Part shown: positions 35,914 through 45,800 of the stretch, piece by piece
Numbering within the stretch: position 1 is the first letter of the stretch
Layout: each line of letters begins with the position of its first letter
DNA from: SAR202 cluster bacterium
GTDB taxonomy: Bacteria > Chloroflexota > Dehalococcoidia > Lucifugimonadales > UBA2985
Reading direction: 5' to 3'
Length of the DNA stretch: 64,000 nucleotides
Assembly: GCA_009391535.1 (NCBI GenBank)
Contig: VFHP01000024.1
Span: 1 to 64,000 of the forward strand
Program-made: the position numbers and the translations under genes
The notes under the pieces: generated by a model
Seen by the model: the letters and a program-made list of their open reading frames with translations, nothing else
Databases searched by the model: none
What the model was told of the DNA's origin: nothing

Positions 35914-38373
35914 TTATATTCTCCATCTTTGTAATCGTAAAGAGTTGCTAATTACGGTTACTGAGCTAATGGCCATAGCTGATGCTGCCATTATAGGGTT
36001 CAGGAAACCGAATTCGCCAATCAAAAAGTTTAGAGATACAGGAACAGAGCCATCGGAAAAGAGTGGATAGAGCACTCCCGCTGCTATCGGTATTAAGGCG
36101 GTGTTATAAAAGAATGCCCAGAAAAGATTTTGTTTTATAATTTGGATAGTAACCCTACTAAGTTCGAACGATTTTTGCACATCTAATAGGTTGTTATGTG
36201 TAATTACTATATCGGCTGATTCTAATGCTATTTCAGACCCAGTTGATATTGCTATACCTACATCTGCCTGGTTGAGGGCAGGGGCATCGTTTATTCCGTC
36301 TCCGATCATAGCGACTATCTTATTCTTGTCCTGTAAATTCTTTACTGTAGCAATTTTTTGTTCAGGGGATGCTTCTGCAATAACATTTGTTATACCCAAT
36401 TGTTGAGCGATAGTATTGGCAGTTATTTGATTGTCCCCTGTTAGCATTAATACCTCTTTATTTCTAGTTTTGATCCATTCTATCGTGGCATTTGCTTCTG
36501 GTCGTAATGAATCTGCTAATGAGATCATACCTATAAGCTGATCATCCATGGTTACAAACACAGCGGTTTGTCCTTTAGAGGAAGAGACTTCCCATGTAGT
36601 TTGTAGATCAGAAACATCATATAGTGATTGATTCATCATATAGTGGTTTCCTATGATTATTTGTTTACTATCTACTTTTGCTGATACTCCTTGGCCTGGC
36701 AAATATTCAAATTTATCTGGATATACAAAATCAACCTTTTGTTTCTTGGCATAATCCACTATAGCCTTACCAATAGGATGTTCCGATGATATTTCAGCAG
36801 AACATGCTAATGAAACGAGTTGTTGTTCTGGTATTGAAATAGGATGAACTTCGACTACTTCTAATAAGCCTAGAGTTAGAGAGCCGGTTTTATCGAATAT
36901 AACTGTATCCGCATGTTGTAGTCTTTCCAGAGCTTCGGCACCTTTGATCAATATGCCATTTTCAGCACCTTTGCCTATTCCTGCTATTATTGCAGTAGGA
37001 GTCGCCAGTCCTAGTGCACAAGGACACGCAATTATCAACACAGCTGTCATGTTCATCAGAGCATTAGTAACGATTGGTGCAGGTCCTACAATCATCCATG
37101 TGATCAAGGTGATTAATGACAGTGAGATTATTATTGGGACGAAATAACTCGAGATAATGTCTACAGTGTGTTGTATCGAAGCTTTGGATCCTTGAGCTTC
37201 TCTTACTAGTCTAACGATGTTGGCGAGTACGGTCTGGGAATTTGGTTTGGTAGTCCTAATTATTAGCACGCCTTGTTGGTTTATTGTTGCGCCAAATACA
37301 TTGGATTCGACTGTTTTGTCCACTGGTAGACTTTCTCCAGATATCATGCTCTCATCTACAGTTGAATAACCTTCAATTATCAACCCGTCGACGGGTATGC
37401 TTTCTCCTGGTCTTACTACAATCACGTCTTCGACCATAACTTGATCGATAGGAACGATTTCTTCGATATTACCCTTCAGTACATTGGCAGTTCTAGGTTG
37501 TAATGCAATCAACTTCCTCAATGACTTTGAGGTATTGCCTTTGGTACGGGATTCAAGATAGCGACCTAATAAAACTAGTGCAATTATCATATTTGATGTA
37601 TGGAAATGGACTTCATCTCCTGAGATAAGATTAGGCATAAGTATTGAAGCCATACTATAGAAGTAAGCAACGGAAGTGCCTAATGCAATCAATGTATTCA
37701 TATTTGAAGTTCGATGTTTTAGAGCATTCCATGCACCCCTATAAAATTGTGACGCACACCAAAATTGCACAGGTGTTGATAGAGCCCAAAGAATATATGG
37801 GTTTTGGAAGTGTGATGGGGCCCAAGAAAAAATAGCTTGCATGCTCAACACGAACGTCAATAATGCCACACAAATAGCAATGTAGAGCTTCCATTCTACA
37901 TCTAAGAGGGCATTATTATATTTTCTATAGTCGTTATTGACAGTTGTAATAATGGAATACCCGGCTTCAGATACGTTTTTGTTGACTTCTTCTAAGAAAT
38001 GTGCAGTGTCAAGGTGTTCTATATATGCCTGGTCCGTTGCTAAATTGACTGAGACGTTCAAAACAGATGGGATGTTTTTTATTGCGTTCTCGACATGTAA
38101 TACACAAGCGGAGCAGGTCATTCCTATTATATCTACACTTGTATTCTCTGTTTTGGTATCGTAGCCTGCTTCTTTAATAGCGTTCAATATTTCTATCGTC
38201 TGTGGTTGTGAACCCGGGTTGAATTCTACAGACGCATCCTCTACTGCCAAGTTGACTACCACAGACGAAACTCCCTCAATGCTTTTGATAGCATTCTCCA
38301 CATGTAAAACACAGGCTGAACAGGTCATACCCGTTATAGGTAATATTAATTTTTGTGAATTTAAGCTTTCCAT
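35914..38373 (-). CDS. copA: Copper-translocating P1B-type ATPase
   Basis: An 819-residue P1B ATPase that pumps Cu(I) out of the cytosol. Two N-terminal heavy-metal domains each have GMTCSAC (Cys18/21 and Cys87/90). Eight membrane helices hold the transport motif CPC (Cys450-Pro-Cys452). The phosphorylated Asp494 is in DKTGSLT (usual DKTGTLT). The HP motif [10 protein letters not shown] and [18 protein letters not shown] complete the ATPase core. It follows csoR with a 13-base gap; its own ribosome site is weak, consistent with expression from the csoR promoter. Confidence 0.95.
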   Translation of the reverse strand: MESLNSQKLILPITGMTCSACVLHVENAIKSIEGVSSVVVNLAVEDASVEFNPGSQPQTIEILNAIKEAGYDTKTENTSVDIIGMTCSACVLHVENAIKNIPSVLNVSVNLATDQAYIEHLDTAHFLEEVNKNVSEAGYSIITTVNNDYRKYNNALLDVEWKLYIAICVALLTFVLSMQAIFSWAPSHFQNPYILWALSTPVQFWCASQFYRGAWNALKHRTSNMNTLIALGTSVAYFYSMASILMPNLISGDEVHFHTSNMIIALVLLGRYLESRTKGNTSKSLRKLIALQPRTANVLKGNIEEIVPIDQVMVEDVIVVRPGESIPVDGLIIEGYSTVDESMISGESLPVDKTVESNVFGATINQQGVLIIRTTKPNSQTVLANIVRLVREAQGSKASIQHTVDIISSYFVPIIISLSLITLITWMIVGPAPIVTNALMNMTAVLIIACPCALGLATPTAIIAGIGKGAENGILIKGAEALERLQHADTVIFDKTGSLTLGLLEVVEVHPISIPEQQLVSLACSAEISSEHPIGKAIVDYAKKQKVDFVYPDKFEYLPGQGVSAKVDSKQIIIGNHYMMNQSLYDVSDLQTTWEVSSSKGQTAVFVTMDDQLIGMISLADSLRPEANATIEWIKTRNKEVLMLTGDNQITANTIAQQLGITNVIAEASPEQKIATVKNLQDKNKIVAMIGDGINDAPALNQADVGIAISTGSEIALESADIVITHNNLLDVQKSFELSRVTIQIIKQNLFWAFFYNTALIPIAAGVLYPLFSDGSVPVSLNFLIGEFGFLNPIMAASAMAISSVTVISNSLRLQRWRI

Positions 38374-38386
38374 TTTTGTACCACAG

Positions 38387-38653
38387 TTACTTGGAATTCA
38401 AGTTATATAGTTCGAGCAATTCTTGTAGCACTTGATCATCTCTACCTTCTTTTACACCGGAGATTACACAACTATGTAAATGCCCGTCTAGAAGCTTAGA
38501 TTCCAATTTTTCTATTGCTCGTCTAACGGCATAGGTTTGTTTCAGTATATCCACACAATATTTCTCTTCGGATATCATTTTCCTGATGCCAGATAAATGC
38601 CCTTCTATGTAACTCATTCTTTTGAGAGATTCTACTTTAGTGTCGTTTATCAA
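38387..38653 (-). CDS. csoR: CsoR-family copper-sensing repressor
   Basis: An 88-residue all-helical repressor. The copper ligands are present with the exact CsoR spacing: Cys33, His58 and Cys62 (25 and 4 residues apart, as Cys36-His61-Cys65 in Mycobacterium). [16 protein letters not shown] is the DNA-binding N-terminal helix. Cu(I) binding should release it from the operator at 38672-38692. The start is TTG, with AGGAGGA six bases upstream. First gene of the operon csoR-copA-YHS-three unknowns. Confidence 0.92.
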   Translation of the reverse strand: MINDTKVESLKRMSYIEGHLSGIRKMISEEKYCVDILKQTYAVRRAIEKLESKLLDGHLHSCVISGVKEGRDDQVLQELLELYNLNSK

Positions 38654-38671
38654 TGTAATCCTCCTGTAACC

Positions 38672-38692
38672 GTACCCACCGGGGATGGGTAC
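38672..38692. promoter_or_regulatory. CsoR operator: inverted repeat GTACCCA-N7-TGGGTAC
   Basis: Perfect 7-base arms around a GC-rich 7-base centre (CCGGGGA), matching the known CsoR operator style (G-tract dyad in a GTAC-flanked repeat). It lies immediately after the -10 element of the csoR promoter, covering the expected start point, so CsoR bound here would shut off its own operon. Confidence 0.75.
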
Positions 38693-38721
38693 ATGTTAGC
38701 TTATTGCAGGATAAACATCAA
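38693..38721 (-). promoter_or_regulatory. Promoter of the csoR-copA operon
   Basis: Read leftward: TTGATG (38716-38721), a 17-base spacer, TAACAT (38693-38698), directly abutting the operator. The promoter begins ten bases after the stop of thiI, so the copper operon is independent of the upstream genes. Confidence 0.65.
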
Positions 38722-38730
38722 GAAATTACA

Positions 38731-39903
38731 TTAATTGGATTTAATAGTTTGAACCTCAATGTTCTCTATTGCCAAGTTAATCAACTTTTCGACATCAAGG
38801 TTAGATTCAATTAGGTTAATTTCAGGCGGGGTGCTTTGTGTTGCGGGATGCTTTGGCACAAAAAGGCTACAGCAGTCCTCATCTGGAATTATGGAAGTTT
38901 CGTATGTTCCTATATTCTTTGCTTCGTTTATTATTTCTTGCTTATCCATTCCTATTAGTGGACTTAGAATTGGTATTGAAACCGTCTCTCTTATCGTATT
39001 TATGTTTTCTAATGTCTGGGATCCTACTTGTCCCAGACTTTCTCCCGTCACTAAGGCCTGTGCTCCATTGGACAACGCGATTTTTTCTGCTATCCGGGTC
39101 ATAAATCGTCTGTATATTATAATGCGATATTGGGGAGGAACGGAGAGTATGATCTCTTTTTGGACGTCCGCGAAAGGTACTAAAAACAGCGTTGAGTGGA
39201 ATTGATAAGTATTCAATCTGGATACTAATTCTTGTGCTTTTTCTCGAGACGAACCGTCTACCAATGGGAAGCTGTGGAAGTGCATAAACAATACCCTGCA
39301 GCCTCGTTTCATCATCCTTTGAGCAGCTACAGGAGAGTCTATTCCGCCAGATAAGAGATTTAGTACTTTACCGCTTACGCCAACAGGCAATCCGCCGGGT
39401 CCTTGTTCTTGTTTGAAATATAACAATGCTTGGTCTCTCAGTACCTCAACGAATATATTCAGCTCCGGGTTGTATAGACTGACATCTGCTCCAGTCAAAG
39501 TTTGGACGAAGTTGCCAAAGTGGCGGTCCATATCCGGAGATTTCAGTGGAAAATTCTTATCCCCTCTTTTGGCCGTGATTCTGAACGTTTTGAATGGTTC
39601 TTTTGGAACTTCACTTGCTATGAGGTTTTCTATATTCTCTATGCTGGGCTCTACTTTGAAATACTTGTAGAATTTGACCACGCCAAATACGGTTTTAATC
39701 TTTTCCAAGACTTCATCCAAAGAATCTTCGTTTACATCTGCAATGCCAACTCCGATGTGGGTCTTTTTAATACTGCACTCAGGGAAATCTTTTAGTGCTA
39801 GTTTTAGATTGGATTCGAGTTTTCTCAGAAACATGGGTCTGTTCTTGCCCTTTAGGGCTATTTCATGAACCCTTATCATTATTGAACTTTGAGAGTAGGC
39901 CAT
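38731..39903 (-). CDS. thiI: tRNA 4-thiouridine synthase / sulfurtransferase ThiI
   Basis: A 390-residue ThiI without the C-terminal rhodanese domain. It has an N-terminal ferredoxin-like region and THUMP domain (about 60-170) and the PP-loop ATPase with LNLLSGGIDSPVAAQRM near residue 178 and later GESLGQVGSQT. It adenylates U8 of tRNA for thiolation and may also serve thiamine synthesis. The ATG at 39903 is preferred; a TTG five codons upstream is an alternative. A large hairpin lies just upstream (39922-39968). Confidence 0.9.
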   Translation of the reverse strand: MAYSQSSIMIRVHEIALKGKNRPMFLRKLESNLKLALKDFPECSIKKTHIGVGIADVNEDSLDEVLEKIKTVFGVVKFYKYFKVEPSIENIENLIASEVPKEPFKTFRITAKRGDKNFPLKSPDMDRHFGNFVQTLTGADVSLYNPELNIFVEVLRDQALLYFKQEQGPGGLPVGVSGKVLNLLSGGIDSPVAAQRMMKRGCRVLFMHFHSFPLVDGSSREKAQELVSRLNTYQFHSTLFLVPFADVQKEIILSVPPQYRIIIYRRFMTRIAEKIALSNGAQALVTGESLGQVGSQTLENINTIRETVSIPILSPLIGMDKQEIINEAKNIGTYETSIIPDEDCCSLFVPKHPATQSTPPEINLIESNLDVEKLINLAIENIEVQTIKSN

Positions 39904-39921
39904 AGTTTCTACTAACAATAA

Positions 39922-39968
39922 ACATATTAGAGCTAAATCAAGTGCATTGCTATTTGGCTCTAATATGT
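39922..39968 (-). promoter_or_regulatory. Large hairpin in front of thiI
   Basis: Arms of 17 bases (39922-39938 and 39952-39968) pair at 16 positions with a 13-base loop. It sits between dapA and thiI, ending 19 bases before the thiI ATG. Read leftward it is followed by TTTATTGTT, which is only a weak U-run, so it may be a partial terminator, an mRNA-processing site or a translation control element. Confidence 0.6.
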
Positions 39969-40026
39969 CAAGGCGTTTTGTTCACTCCATTCAGTTTCAA
40001 AGATATCATTAATCAAGTTGGAGTAA

Positions 40027-40923
40027 TTACACTTTAATTGGTAAGTCCACCTTGTAGTTTTGTAGCATTTGTACTAATTTTTCAGCGGTTTCCTTGTCGG
40101 GATCGGTTAGAGGTAGTCTAGTTCCGCCGACTCGAAACCCAGAGTGGTTTAAGGCGAACTTTACAGGTATAGGGTTTGCAATCAGGAACAAATCTTTGAA
40201 GATATTGAATAATCTAAGATGTTCTGCTGCTGCTGCTTCTGTTTTGTTGTCTAGTATAAGGTTCATCATATTCTTTATTTGTAAACCTACTATATGGGAG
40301 GCGACACTTATTATTCCATATCCGCCCATTGTCATTATTCCCAATGTGTCATTATCGTTTCCACTCCACACCCGAAAGTCACTGTTTGATTGGGCTATAA
40401 TCCGTGTTATCTGGTCGAAGTCACCACTTGCTTCTTTTACGCCAACTATGTTTTCCACTTGAGACAGACGCACTGTGGTTTCAGAGGACATGTTGCACCC
40501 GGTTCGTCCTGGAACATTGTAGACTATACACGGTAGATTGGTGTTTTCTGCTATTGATTTAAAGTGTTGATAAAGGCCCTCTTGCGTGGGCTTGTTGTAA
40601 TATGGAACCACAAGTAGTGCGGCATCCACTCCACATTTTTCTGCATCTCTAGTCATTTCTATGCTTTCTGCAGTGCTATAGTTTCCGGTGCCTGCTACGA
40701 CAGACCCAGCATTTCCAATTTCAGATTTTATTTCCTTGAAAAGCTTCAGCTTTTCTTCTTTGGTAAGTGTAGGTGATTCACCCGTAGTGCCAGATATAAC
40801 TAATCCTTCACTACCGGACTCCAAAAGAGAACTGGCTAAACTACGGGCTTGCGGGTAATCTACTTCTCCGTAACTATCAAACGGGGTTACCATAGCAGTG
40901 ATCAATCTTCCTATGTTTGCCAT
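40027..40923 (-). CDS. dapA: 4-hydroxy-tetrahydrodipicolinate synthase
   Basis: A 298-residue class I aldolase of lysine and diaminopimelate synthesis. GRLITAMVTPF opens the barrel; the GTTGESPTLT loop, catalytic Tyr in CIVYNVPGRTG and Schiff-base Lys in VGVKEASGD are all present. It condenses pyruvate with aspartate semialdehyde. The ATG at 40923 follows AGGAGG by six bases (a GTG lies directly before it). Part of dapB-asd-dapA, with its substrate made by the gene just upstream. Confidence 0.94.
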   Translation of the reverse strand: MANIGRLITAMVTPFDSYGEVDYPQARSLASSLLESGSEGLVISGTTGESPTLTKEEKLKLFKEIKSEIGNAGSVVAGTGNYSTAESIEMTRDAEKCGVDAALLVVPYYNKPTQEGLYQHFKSIAENTNLPCIVYNVPGRTGCNMSSETTVRLSQVENIVGVKEASGDFDQITRIIAQSNSDFRVWSGNDNDTLGIMTMGGYGIISVASHIVGLQIKNMMNLILDNKTEAAAAEHLRLFNIFKDLFLIANPIPVKFALNHSGFRVGGTRLPLTDPDKETAEKLVQMLQNYKVDLPIKV

Positions 40924-40948
40924 CACTTTCCTCCTAATTAACTACAAA

Positions 40949-41953
40949 TTAATGATCCAGCATTTTTTCAGCTATCTGTATCGTATTTAGTGCAGCACCT
41001 TTTCTTATATTATCTGCTACTACCCACATAACCAGGCCATTTGGGTGAGATTCATCTTTTCTAATTCTACCAACGAATACATCGTCTTGTCCTTCGGCTT
41101 CAATTGGCAAAGGATAGATATCTTTGCTTGGGTTGTCTAACACACTCACTCCAGGGGCATTTGACAGTATTCGTTTTGCGTCTTCTGGGTTCATAGGGTT
41201 TTCCAGTTCTATATTGACAGACTCACCATGTCCGAAATATACGGGAACTCTAACACACGTTGCGCAAATTGCCATCGAATCGCGGTGCATTATTTTCCTT
41301 GTTTCTTCAACCATTTTCCATTCTTCAGTTGTATAGTCGTTATCCAAAAACCCTTCTACAAACGGAAGAGCATTGAAAGCTATTTGATGAGGGTATACTG
41401 CAGGGTTAATTTCTTTTTGACCGGATATTAGGTGGGACGTTTGGTTCCTGAGTTCTTCTACTGCATTGGATCCGGTGCCTGATACTGCTTGGTATGTTGA
41501 GACTACAATACGCTGTACGGGTGATACTTGGTGTATTGGATTTAGAGCTACTACCATTTGTATTGTAGAGCAATTTGGGTTTGCTATTATCCCTTTATTA
41601 AGTCTTATATCTTCTGGGTTTACCTCTGGAACCACTAATGGTACTTCATTATCCATTCTAAATGCAGAACTATTGTCTATTACTACAGCGCCTGCTTTAG
41701 CTGCTATTGGTGAAAAATATTTACTAACGTTCGATCCTGCAGAGAAGAGGGCGATATCAATATTATTAAAAGAACTATCTACAGTCTCCATGACTTCCAG
41801 GGAATCACCTTTAAAGGGCAATTTTTTGCCAGCGGATCTGTCTGACGCATATAGCACTAATTCATCCACTGGAAAATTTCTTTGTTCTAGTATTTTCAAG
41901 AATTCTCCACCTACTAAGCCGGTAGCTCCTACTACTGCAACTTTGAATCCCAT
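40949..41953 (-). CDS. asd: Aspartate-semialdehyde dehydrogenase
   Basis: A 334-residue enzyme that reduces aspartyl phosphate to aspartate semialdehyde with NADPH. The Rossmann start VAVVGATGLVGGEFLKIL, the catalytic Cys in IANPNCSTIQMV and the catalytic His in RVPVYFGHGESVN are seen. It supplies DapA. Gap to dapB is 15 bases and to dapA 25 bases, consistent with one transcript. Confidence 0.95.
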   Translation of the reverse strand: MGFKVAVVGATGLVGGEFLKILEQRNFPVDELVLYASDRSAGKKLPFKGDSLEVMETVDSSFNNIDIALFSAGSNVSKYFSPIAAKAGAVVIDNSSAFRMDNEVPLVVPEVNPEDIRLNKGIIANPNCSTIQMVVALNPIHQVSPVQRIVVSTYQAVSGTGSNAVEELRNQTSHLISGQKEINPAVYPHQIAFNALPFVEGFLDNDYTTEEWKMVEETRKIMHRDSMAICATCVRVPVYFGHGESVNIELENPMNPEDAKRILSNAPGVSVLDNPSKDIYPLPIEAEGQDDVFVGRIRKDESHPNGLVMWVVADNIRKGAALNTIQIAEKMLDH

Positions 41954-41968
41954 GTTATCACTCCAAAT

Positions 41969-42769
41969 CTACAAACCAAGCAATTTCTCTAAGCCTATCA
42001 TAACGCCCTTGTTTTTCACTACTTCTCTTGTTGCAAGTATTACACCGGGCATGTAGCATTCACGATTGATTGTATCGTGACTAAGCGTAAGTGTTTGTCC
42101 TTGAGTACCCAATACAACCTGATGATGGGCCATTCTTCCCGGCATTCTTACACTGTGAATGGTCACCCCACCTGTTTCACCACCTCTTGTACCTTCAATT
42201 GTTTCTTTTTCAGTGGTAGTCCTTGTAAAACTAGTGTCCCTGTCCTCCAGAAGTTTGTTGGCAATTGATAGGGCAGTTCCTGAAGGCGAGTCGATTTTTG
42301 CTTCATGATGCATTTCTACTATATCAGCATAGTCGAAAAATTTGCCAACCAGCTTGGACATTTGCATGATCAAAATTGCTCCAATAGCGAAATTAGATGC
42401 CATGAAAACTGATGTACCATTGGTCTCGGCTAACTTTTCTATTTCTACCAGATTGTCTTTTGTGAACCCTGTACTACCAATTACAAGGTTCACTCCCAAG
42501 GAGCTGGCTATACGACTTGCCTTCATGGAGGCCTCAGAGTTTGTGAAATCAACGATTACATCTGGTTCGTGATCCTTAATCATTTTTTCTAGATTGTTGG
42601 ATAGGGGGATTGGATCACTGCCAGTATTCTCTATGTAGGTGGGCGCCTGTGTACTACTGGAAACGCCAGCTACAACTATCATATCAGCTTGCTTGGTGAC
42701 GGCTGATAGTACTTCCGTGCCCATTTTCCCTGTGGCTCCATGCACTAATACTTTTAATAACGTTCCCAT
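41969..42769 (-). CDS. dapB: 4-hydroxy-tetrahydrodipicolinate reductase
   Basis: A 266-residue DapB. The nucleotide-binding VLVHGATGKMGTEVL, the STGFTKDN segment, the catalytic block MHHEAKIDSPSGTAL and GIRGGETGGVH-like TRGGETGGVTIHSV are typical. It reduces the DapA product with NAD(P)H on the route to diaminopimelate for peptidoglycan and lysine. Follows pnp by 35 bases. Confidence 0.94.
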   Translation of the reverse strand: MGTLLKVLVHGATGKMGTEVLSAVTKQADMIVVAGVSSSTQAPTYIENTGSDPIPLSNNLEKMIKDHEPDVIVDFTNSEASMKASRIASSLGVNLVIGSTGFTKDNLVEIEKLAETNGTSVFMASNFAIGAILIMQMSKLVGKFFDYADIVEMHHEAKIDSPSGTALSIANKLLEDRDTSFTRTTTEKETIEGTRGGETGGVTIHSVRMPGRMAHHQVVLGTQGQTLTLSHDTINRECYMPGVILATREVVKNKGVMIGLEKLLGL

Positions 42770-42804
42770 ATCTAATCCTAAAGTTACTTATGGTAGTGAT
42801 TTAG

Positions 42805-44991
42805 TTATCTGTTGGGTCTGCCAGCTCGGTTATCCCTTCTTCTGTCTCGCCCACCCCCGCTGAAACCTTCTGAGGAGTTCTTGTTTTGTTCTCCTGTGGA
42901 GTTGTCTTCAGATGAGCCAAGTAAAGCACGTCGTGAAAGATTTATTCTCCCTTGGGAATCGATCTCGGTACACAATACCGTAATTTCGTCACCGACGTTT
43001 ACTACGTCCTCGACCGATGCCACCCGTTCGTTCGAAAGTTCACTTATATGTACCAGTCCATCTTTTCCTGGTAGTATCTCAACAAATGCCCCAAAACTCA
43101 TTAATCTAGCAACCTTGCCAGTGTATATGGCTCCAACTTCTGCTTCTTTAGTCAACATTTCTATTTTGTTTATTGCCACTTGAGCAGATTCTTGACTACT
43201 AGATCCAATTGTTACTGTTCCATCGTCATCTACATTTATGGTCGCTCCGCTTTCTTCTATGATTGACCTTATTGTTTTACCACCTGGTCCGATAAGGGCG
43301 CCAATTTTTTCAATTGGTATACGTATTCTGTGCATCCTAGGTGCAAAAGGACTTAGTTCTGCTCTAGGTTCTGATAAGGTGTTAGTAATCTGGTCTAATA
43401 TAAACAACCTAGCTTCTTTGGCTTGGCTTAATGCTTGCTCCATTATTTCGTAAGTTATTCCTTTAACTTTTATGTCCATTTGTAGAGCTGTAATGCCTTC
43501 TCTAGAACCAGCAACCTTAAAGTCCATGTCTCCCAAGTGGTCTTCTACTCCTTGTATATCTGTGAGAATAACGTATTTTTCGTCTTCGGTCATGACTAAC
43601 CCCATTGCTATACCTGCTATAGGGGCTTTTAAAGGGACTCCGGCGTCCATCAACGCCAACGTGCTACCACAAACGCTTCCCATCGAAGTGCTGCCGTTTG
43701 AACTTACCGATTCTGAAACCACCCTAATCGTGTAAGGAAAGTCTGATTCGTTTGGTATTACTGGCAATAAGGCGCGTTCAGCCAAGGCCCCATGTCCAAT
43801 TTCTCTGCGTCCAGGACCACCCATTCTTCTCACTTCTCCAACTGAATAAGGAGGGAAATTGTAGTGATGCAGGTATCTCTTGCTCTGGTCTGGACTTATG
43901 GTGTCCAGTTTTTGCACCTCGGCCATTGAGCCCAATGTGGCAATAGATAGAACTTGCGTTTGTCCTCTTGTGAATAGACCAGAACCATGTGTCCTAGGTA
44001 GTAATGAAGTTTCACATTCGATCGGCCTGATTTGAGTAGGGTTCCTTCCGTCCGGTCTTCTGCCTTCGTATACAATGCCAGATCTTACTTCATTGGTCAT
44101 CAGTGATTCGAATGCTTCTGCTACTTGTTGTTCCGAATATTCATCGGCCAGAGAAGCCGTGATTTGAGTGTTAAGATCTCCGATAGCACTATCTTTTTCC
44201 CCTTTTTCAGAAGATGTAAATATAGTCTTTTTTAACTTATCTCCTACCAATTCAGTTAATTTGCGGATCAACTGTGGGTCTACAGGAGATGCATCTGGAA
44301 GGTCCATTTTTTTCTTAGCTGCGACCTTAATTATTTCTTCTTGGAGTCGGATAATTTCCTCGTTCGTTTCTTGCGCTTTTTTTACTGCCTGTATAATGAT
44401 TTCTTCTGGAACCTCGCTAGCTCCAGCTTCTACCATCGCGATTGCGTTTTTTGTTCCTGCTACAACCAGATCCAAATCACTTTGTTCGATTTGAGAATAG
44501 GTCGGGTTTATTACTAAATCTCCATCTACATATCCAACTCTGGTTGCTCCAACAGGACCTTCGAAAGGAACTTCAGATATAGAGAGCGCGCATGATGCTC
44601 CTATAACACCCAAGATATCGGCATCGTTTTCTTGATCAGCAGATAACACAGTGACAATTACTTGTACTTCATTGTGGAATCCTTTTGGGAATAGAGGTCT
44701 TAAGGGCCTGTCTGATAGACGTGCTGCTAGCGTTCCAGTTTCGGTAGAACGCCCTTCCCTCTTAAAAAAACTTCCGGGGATTTTGCCCGCAGCGTATAGA
44801 CGTTCCTCATAGTCTATAGTAAGGGGGAGAAAATCTACTCCATCTCTAGCGGTAGGTGATGCGCATGCAGTTACTAGAACCATAGTATCACCGTACCTAA
44901 TTGTTACGGCCCCTCCGGCCTGATTTGCTAATTTGCCGGTCTCAATAGTTAATTCTCTTCCAGCAATTTGTTTTGTGACGTTGTGAATCAA
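42805..44991 (-). CDS. pnp: Polyribonucleotide nucleotidyltransferase (PNPase)
   Basis: A 728-residue PNPase with two RNase PH domains (about 10-230 and 310-550, the second with MGSVCGSTLALMDAGVP), a KH domain (IGALIGPGGKTIRSIIEESG) and an S1 domain (GKVARLMSFGAFVEILPGKD), ending in a short Gly/Arg-rich tail. It degrades RNA 3' to 5' with phosphate. The start is TTG at 44991 with AGGAGGA about ten bases upstream. Order rpsO-pnp is the conserved bacterial arrangement. Confidence 0.95.
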   Translation of the reverse strand: MIHNVTKQIAGRELTIETGKLANQAGGAVTIRYGDTMVLVTACASPTARDGVDFLPLTIDYEERLYAAGKIPGSFFKREGRSTETGTLAARLSDRPLRPLFPKGFHNEVQVIVTVLSADQENDADILGVIGASCALSISEVPFEGPVGATRVGYVDGDLVINPTYSQIEQSDLDLVVAGTKNAIAMVEAGASEVPEEIIIQAVKKAQETNEEIIRLQEEIIKVAAKKKMDLPDASPVDPQLIRKLTELVGDKLKKTIFTSSEKGEKDSAIGDLNTQITASLADEYSEQQVAEAFESLMTNEVRSGIVYEGRRPDGRNPTQIRPIECETSLLPRTHGSGLFTRGQTQVLSIATLGSMAEVQKLDTISPDQSKRYLHHYNFPPYSVGEVRRMGGPGRREIGHGALAERALLPVIPNESDFPYTIRVVSESVSSNGSTSMGSVCGSTLALMDAGVPLKAPIAGIAMGLVMTEDEKYVILTDIQGVEDHLGDMDFKVAGSREGITALQMDIKVKGITYEIMEQALSQAKEARLFILDQITNTLSEPRAELSPFAPRMHRIRIPIEKIGALIGPGGKTIRSIIEESGATINVDDDGTVTIGSSSQESAQVAINKIEMLTKEAEVGAIYTGKVARLMSFGAFVEILPGKDGLVHISELSNERVASVEDVVNVGDEITVLCTEIDSQGRINLSRRALLGSSEDNSTGEQNKNSSEGFSGGGRDRRRDNRAGRPNR

Positions 44992-45067
44992 TATGAAAAT
45001 ATCCTCCTTTTATTGGTTCTATTTGTCTTTTTATTTAAGGAGAATAAGAAAAAGGTGAGATAGTTTA

Positions 45068-45334
45068 TTATCTTCTGATAAGGAGACTTTCCGTTATCGA
45101 AAGGTAACGGTTGTTATCAGTTTTACGCAGGTAACGCAGAAGTCTTCTTCTTCTTCCAACTAATCTCAGAAGACCACGAAGACAGTGTTTGTCTTTGCGG
45201 TGTGTTCGCAGGTGGGAAGTAAGGTGGTTGATCCGCTGTGTCAAGAGTGCTACTTGCACCCCGGTAGATCCTGTATCGCCTTCTTTTATCTGGTATTCCT
45301 TTATGAGGGTCTGTTTCCCCTCTGTGCCCAGCAT
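45068..45334 (-). CDS. rpsO: 30S ribosomal protein S15
   Basis: An 88-residue S15, the normal length. IKEGDTGSTGVQVALLTQRINHLTSHLRTHRKDKH and LRLVGRRRRLLRYLRK are the rRNA-binding helices. It binds the 16S central domain early in assembly. The start at 45334 has AAAGG 11 bases upstream, slightly far. A strong extended -10 promoter lies ahead of it (45373-45401). Confidence 0.96.
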   Translation of the reverse strand: MLGTEGKQTLIKEYQIKEGDTGSTGVQVALLTQRINHLTSHLRTHRKDKHCLRGLLRLVGRRRRLLRYLRKTDNNRYLSITESLLIRR

Positions 45335-45372
45335 TTATGTCATAACCTTTCTATATTCTCTCGCACGCGATT

Positions 45373-45401
45373 ATTATAGCACAGTCACGTTTGCGAGTAA
45401 A
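45373..45401 (-). promoter_or_regulatory. Extended -10 promoter of rpsO-pnp
   Basis: Read leftward: TTTACT (45396-45401), a 17-base spacer ending in TGC, and TATAAT (45373-45378), so the TGn extended -10 is present. The start point falls about 30 bases before the rpsO ATG. Confidence 0.72.
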
Positions 45402-45518
45402 TACGAGCCTCTACAACACGCACCACGAATCCGTAGCCTCTGGATCCGTGAAACTAGGTGTAGATTTTTGAGAGTTTGCTTGAATTATATTTTACTTAAA
45501 ACCAAAAGATTCTGGATG

Positions 45519-45800
45519 TTATCTGGTAGCTCTCTCGGCAGCGAAACAATCGTTGCAATAAACCGGTCGTCCTAACCTAGGCTCGAATGGAACTTCCGAT
45601 TCTTGTCCACATGATGCACATGTTATCGGGTGCATTGTACGGACTCCGCCATCGTTTCTTGACTTTCTTCTAGCAGCCCTACATTCAGAACAGCGACCCG
45701 GCTCGTTTAGAAGCCCGCGCTTTTGGTAAAACTCCTGTTCACCTTCTGTGAACAAAAACTCCGAACCACACTCTCTACATACTAACGTCTTATCACTCAA
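45519..45800 (-). CDS. Zinc-ribbon protein with four CxxC pairs
   Basis: A 93-residue protein with CREC, CSEC, CASC and CNDC pairs: the N-terminal part LVCRECGSEFLFTEGEQEFY...GRCSECRAARR is the common probable zinc-ribbon domain, and the C-terminal CASCGQESEVPFEPRLGRPVYCNDC is the CxxC-x(17)-CxxC motif. Two structural zinc sites are predicted. Function is unknown; such proteins are often assumed to bind nucleic acid. TTG start at 45800, with GAAGGA 12 bases upstream. It lies upstream of the rpsO promoter. Confidence 0.85.
   Translation of the reverse strand: MSDKTLVCRECGSEFLFTEGEQEFYQKRGLLNEPGRCSECRAARRKSRNDGGVRTMHPITCASCGQESEVPFEPRLGRPVYCNDCFAAERATR

Noticed and set aside
38759-39205. Plus-strand 148-residue frame
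   Set aside because: It is antisense to thiI, which has full family motifs.
45189-45575. Plus-strand 128-residue frame over rpsO and its promoter
   Set aside because: It is antisense to S15 and includes its promoter; no similarity to any family seen.
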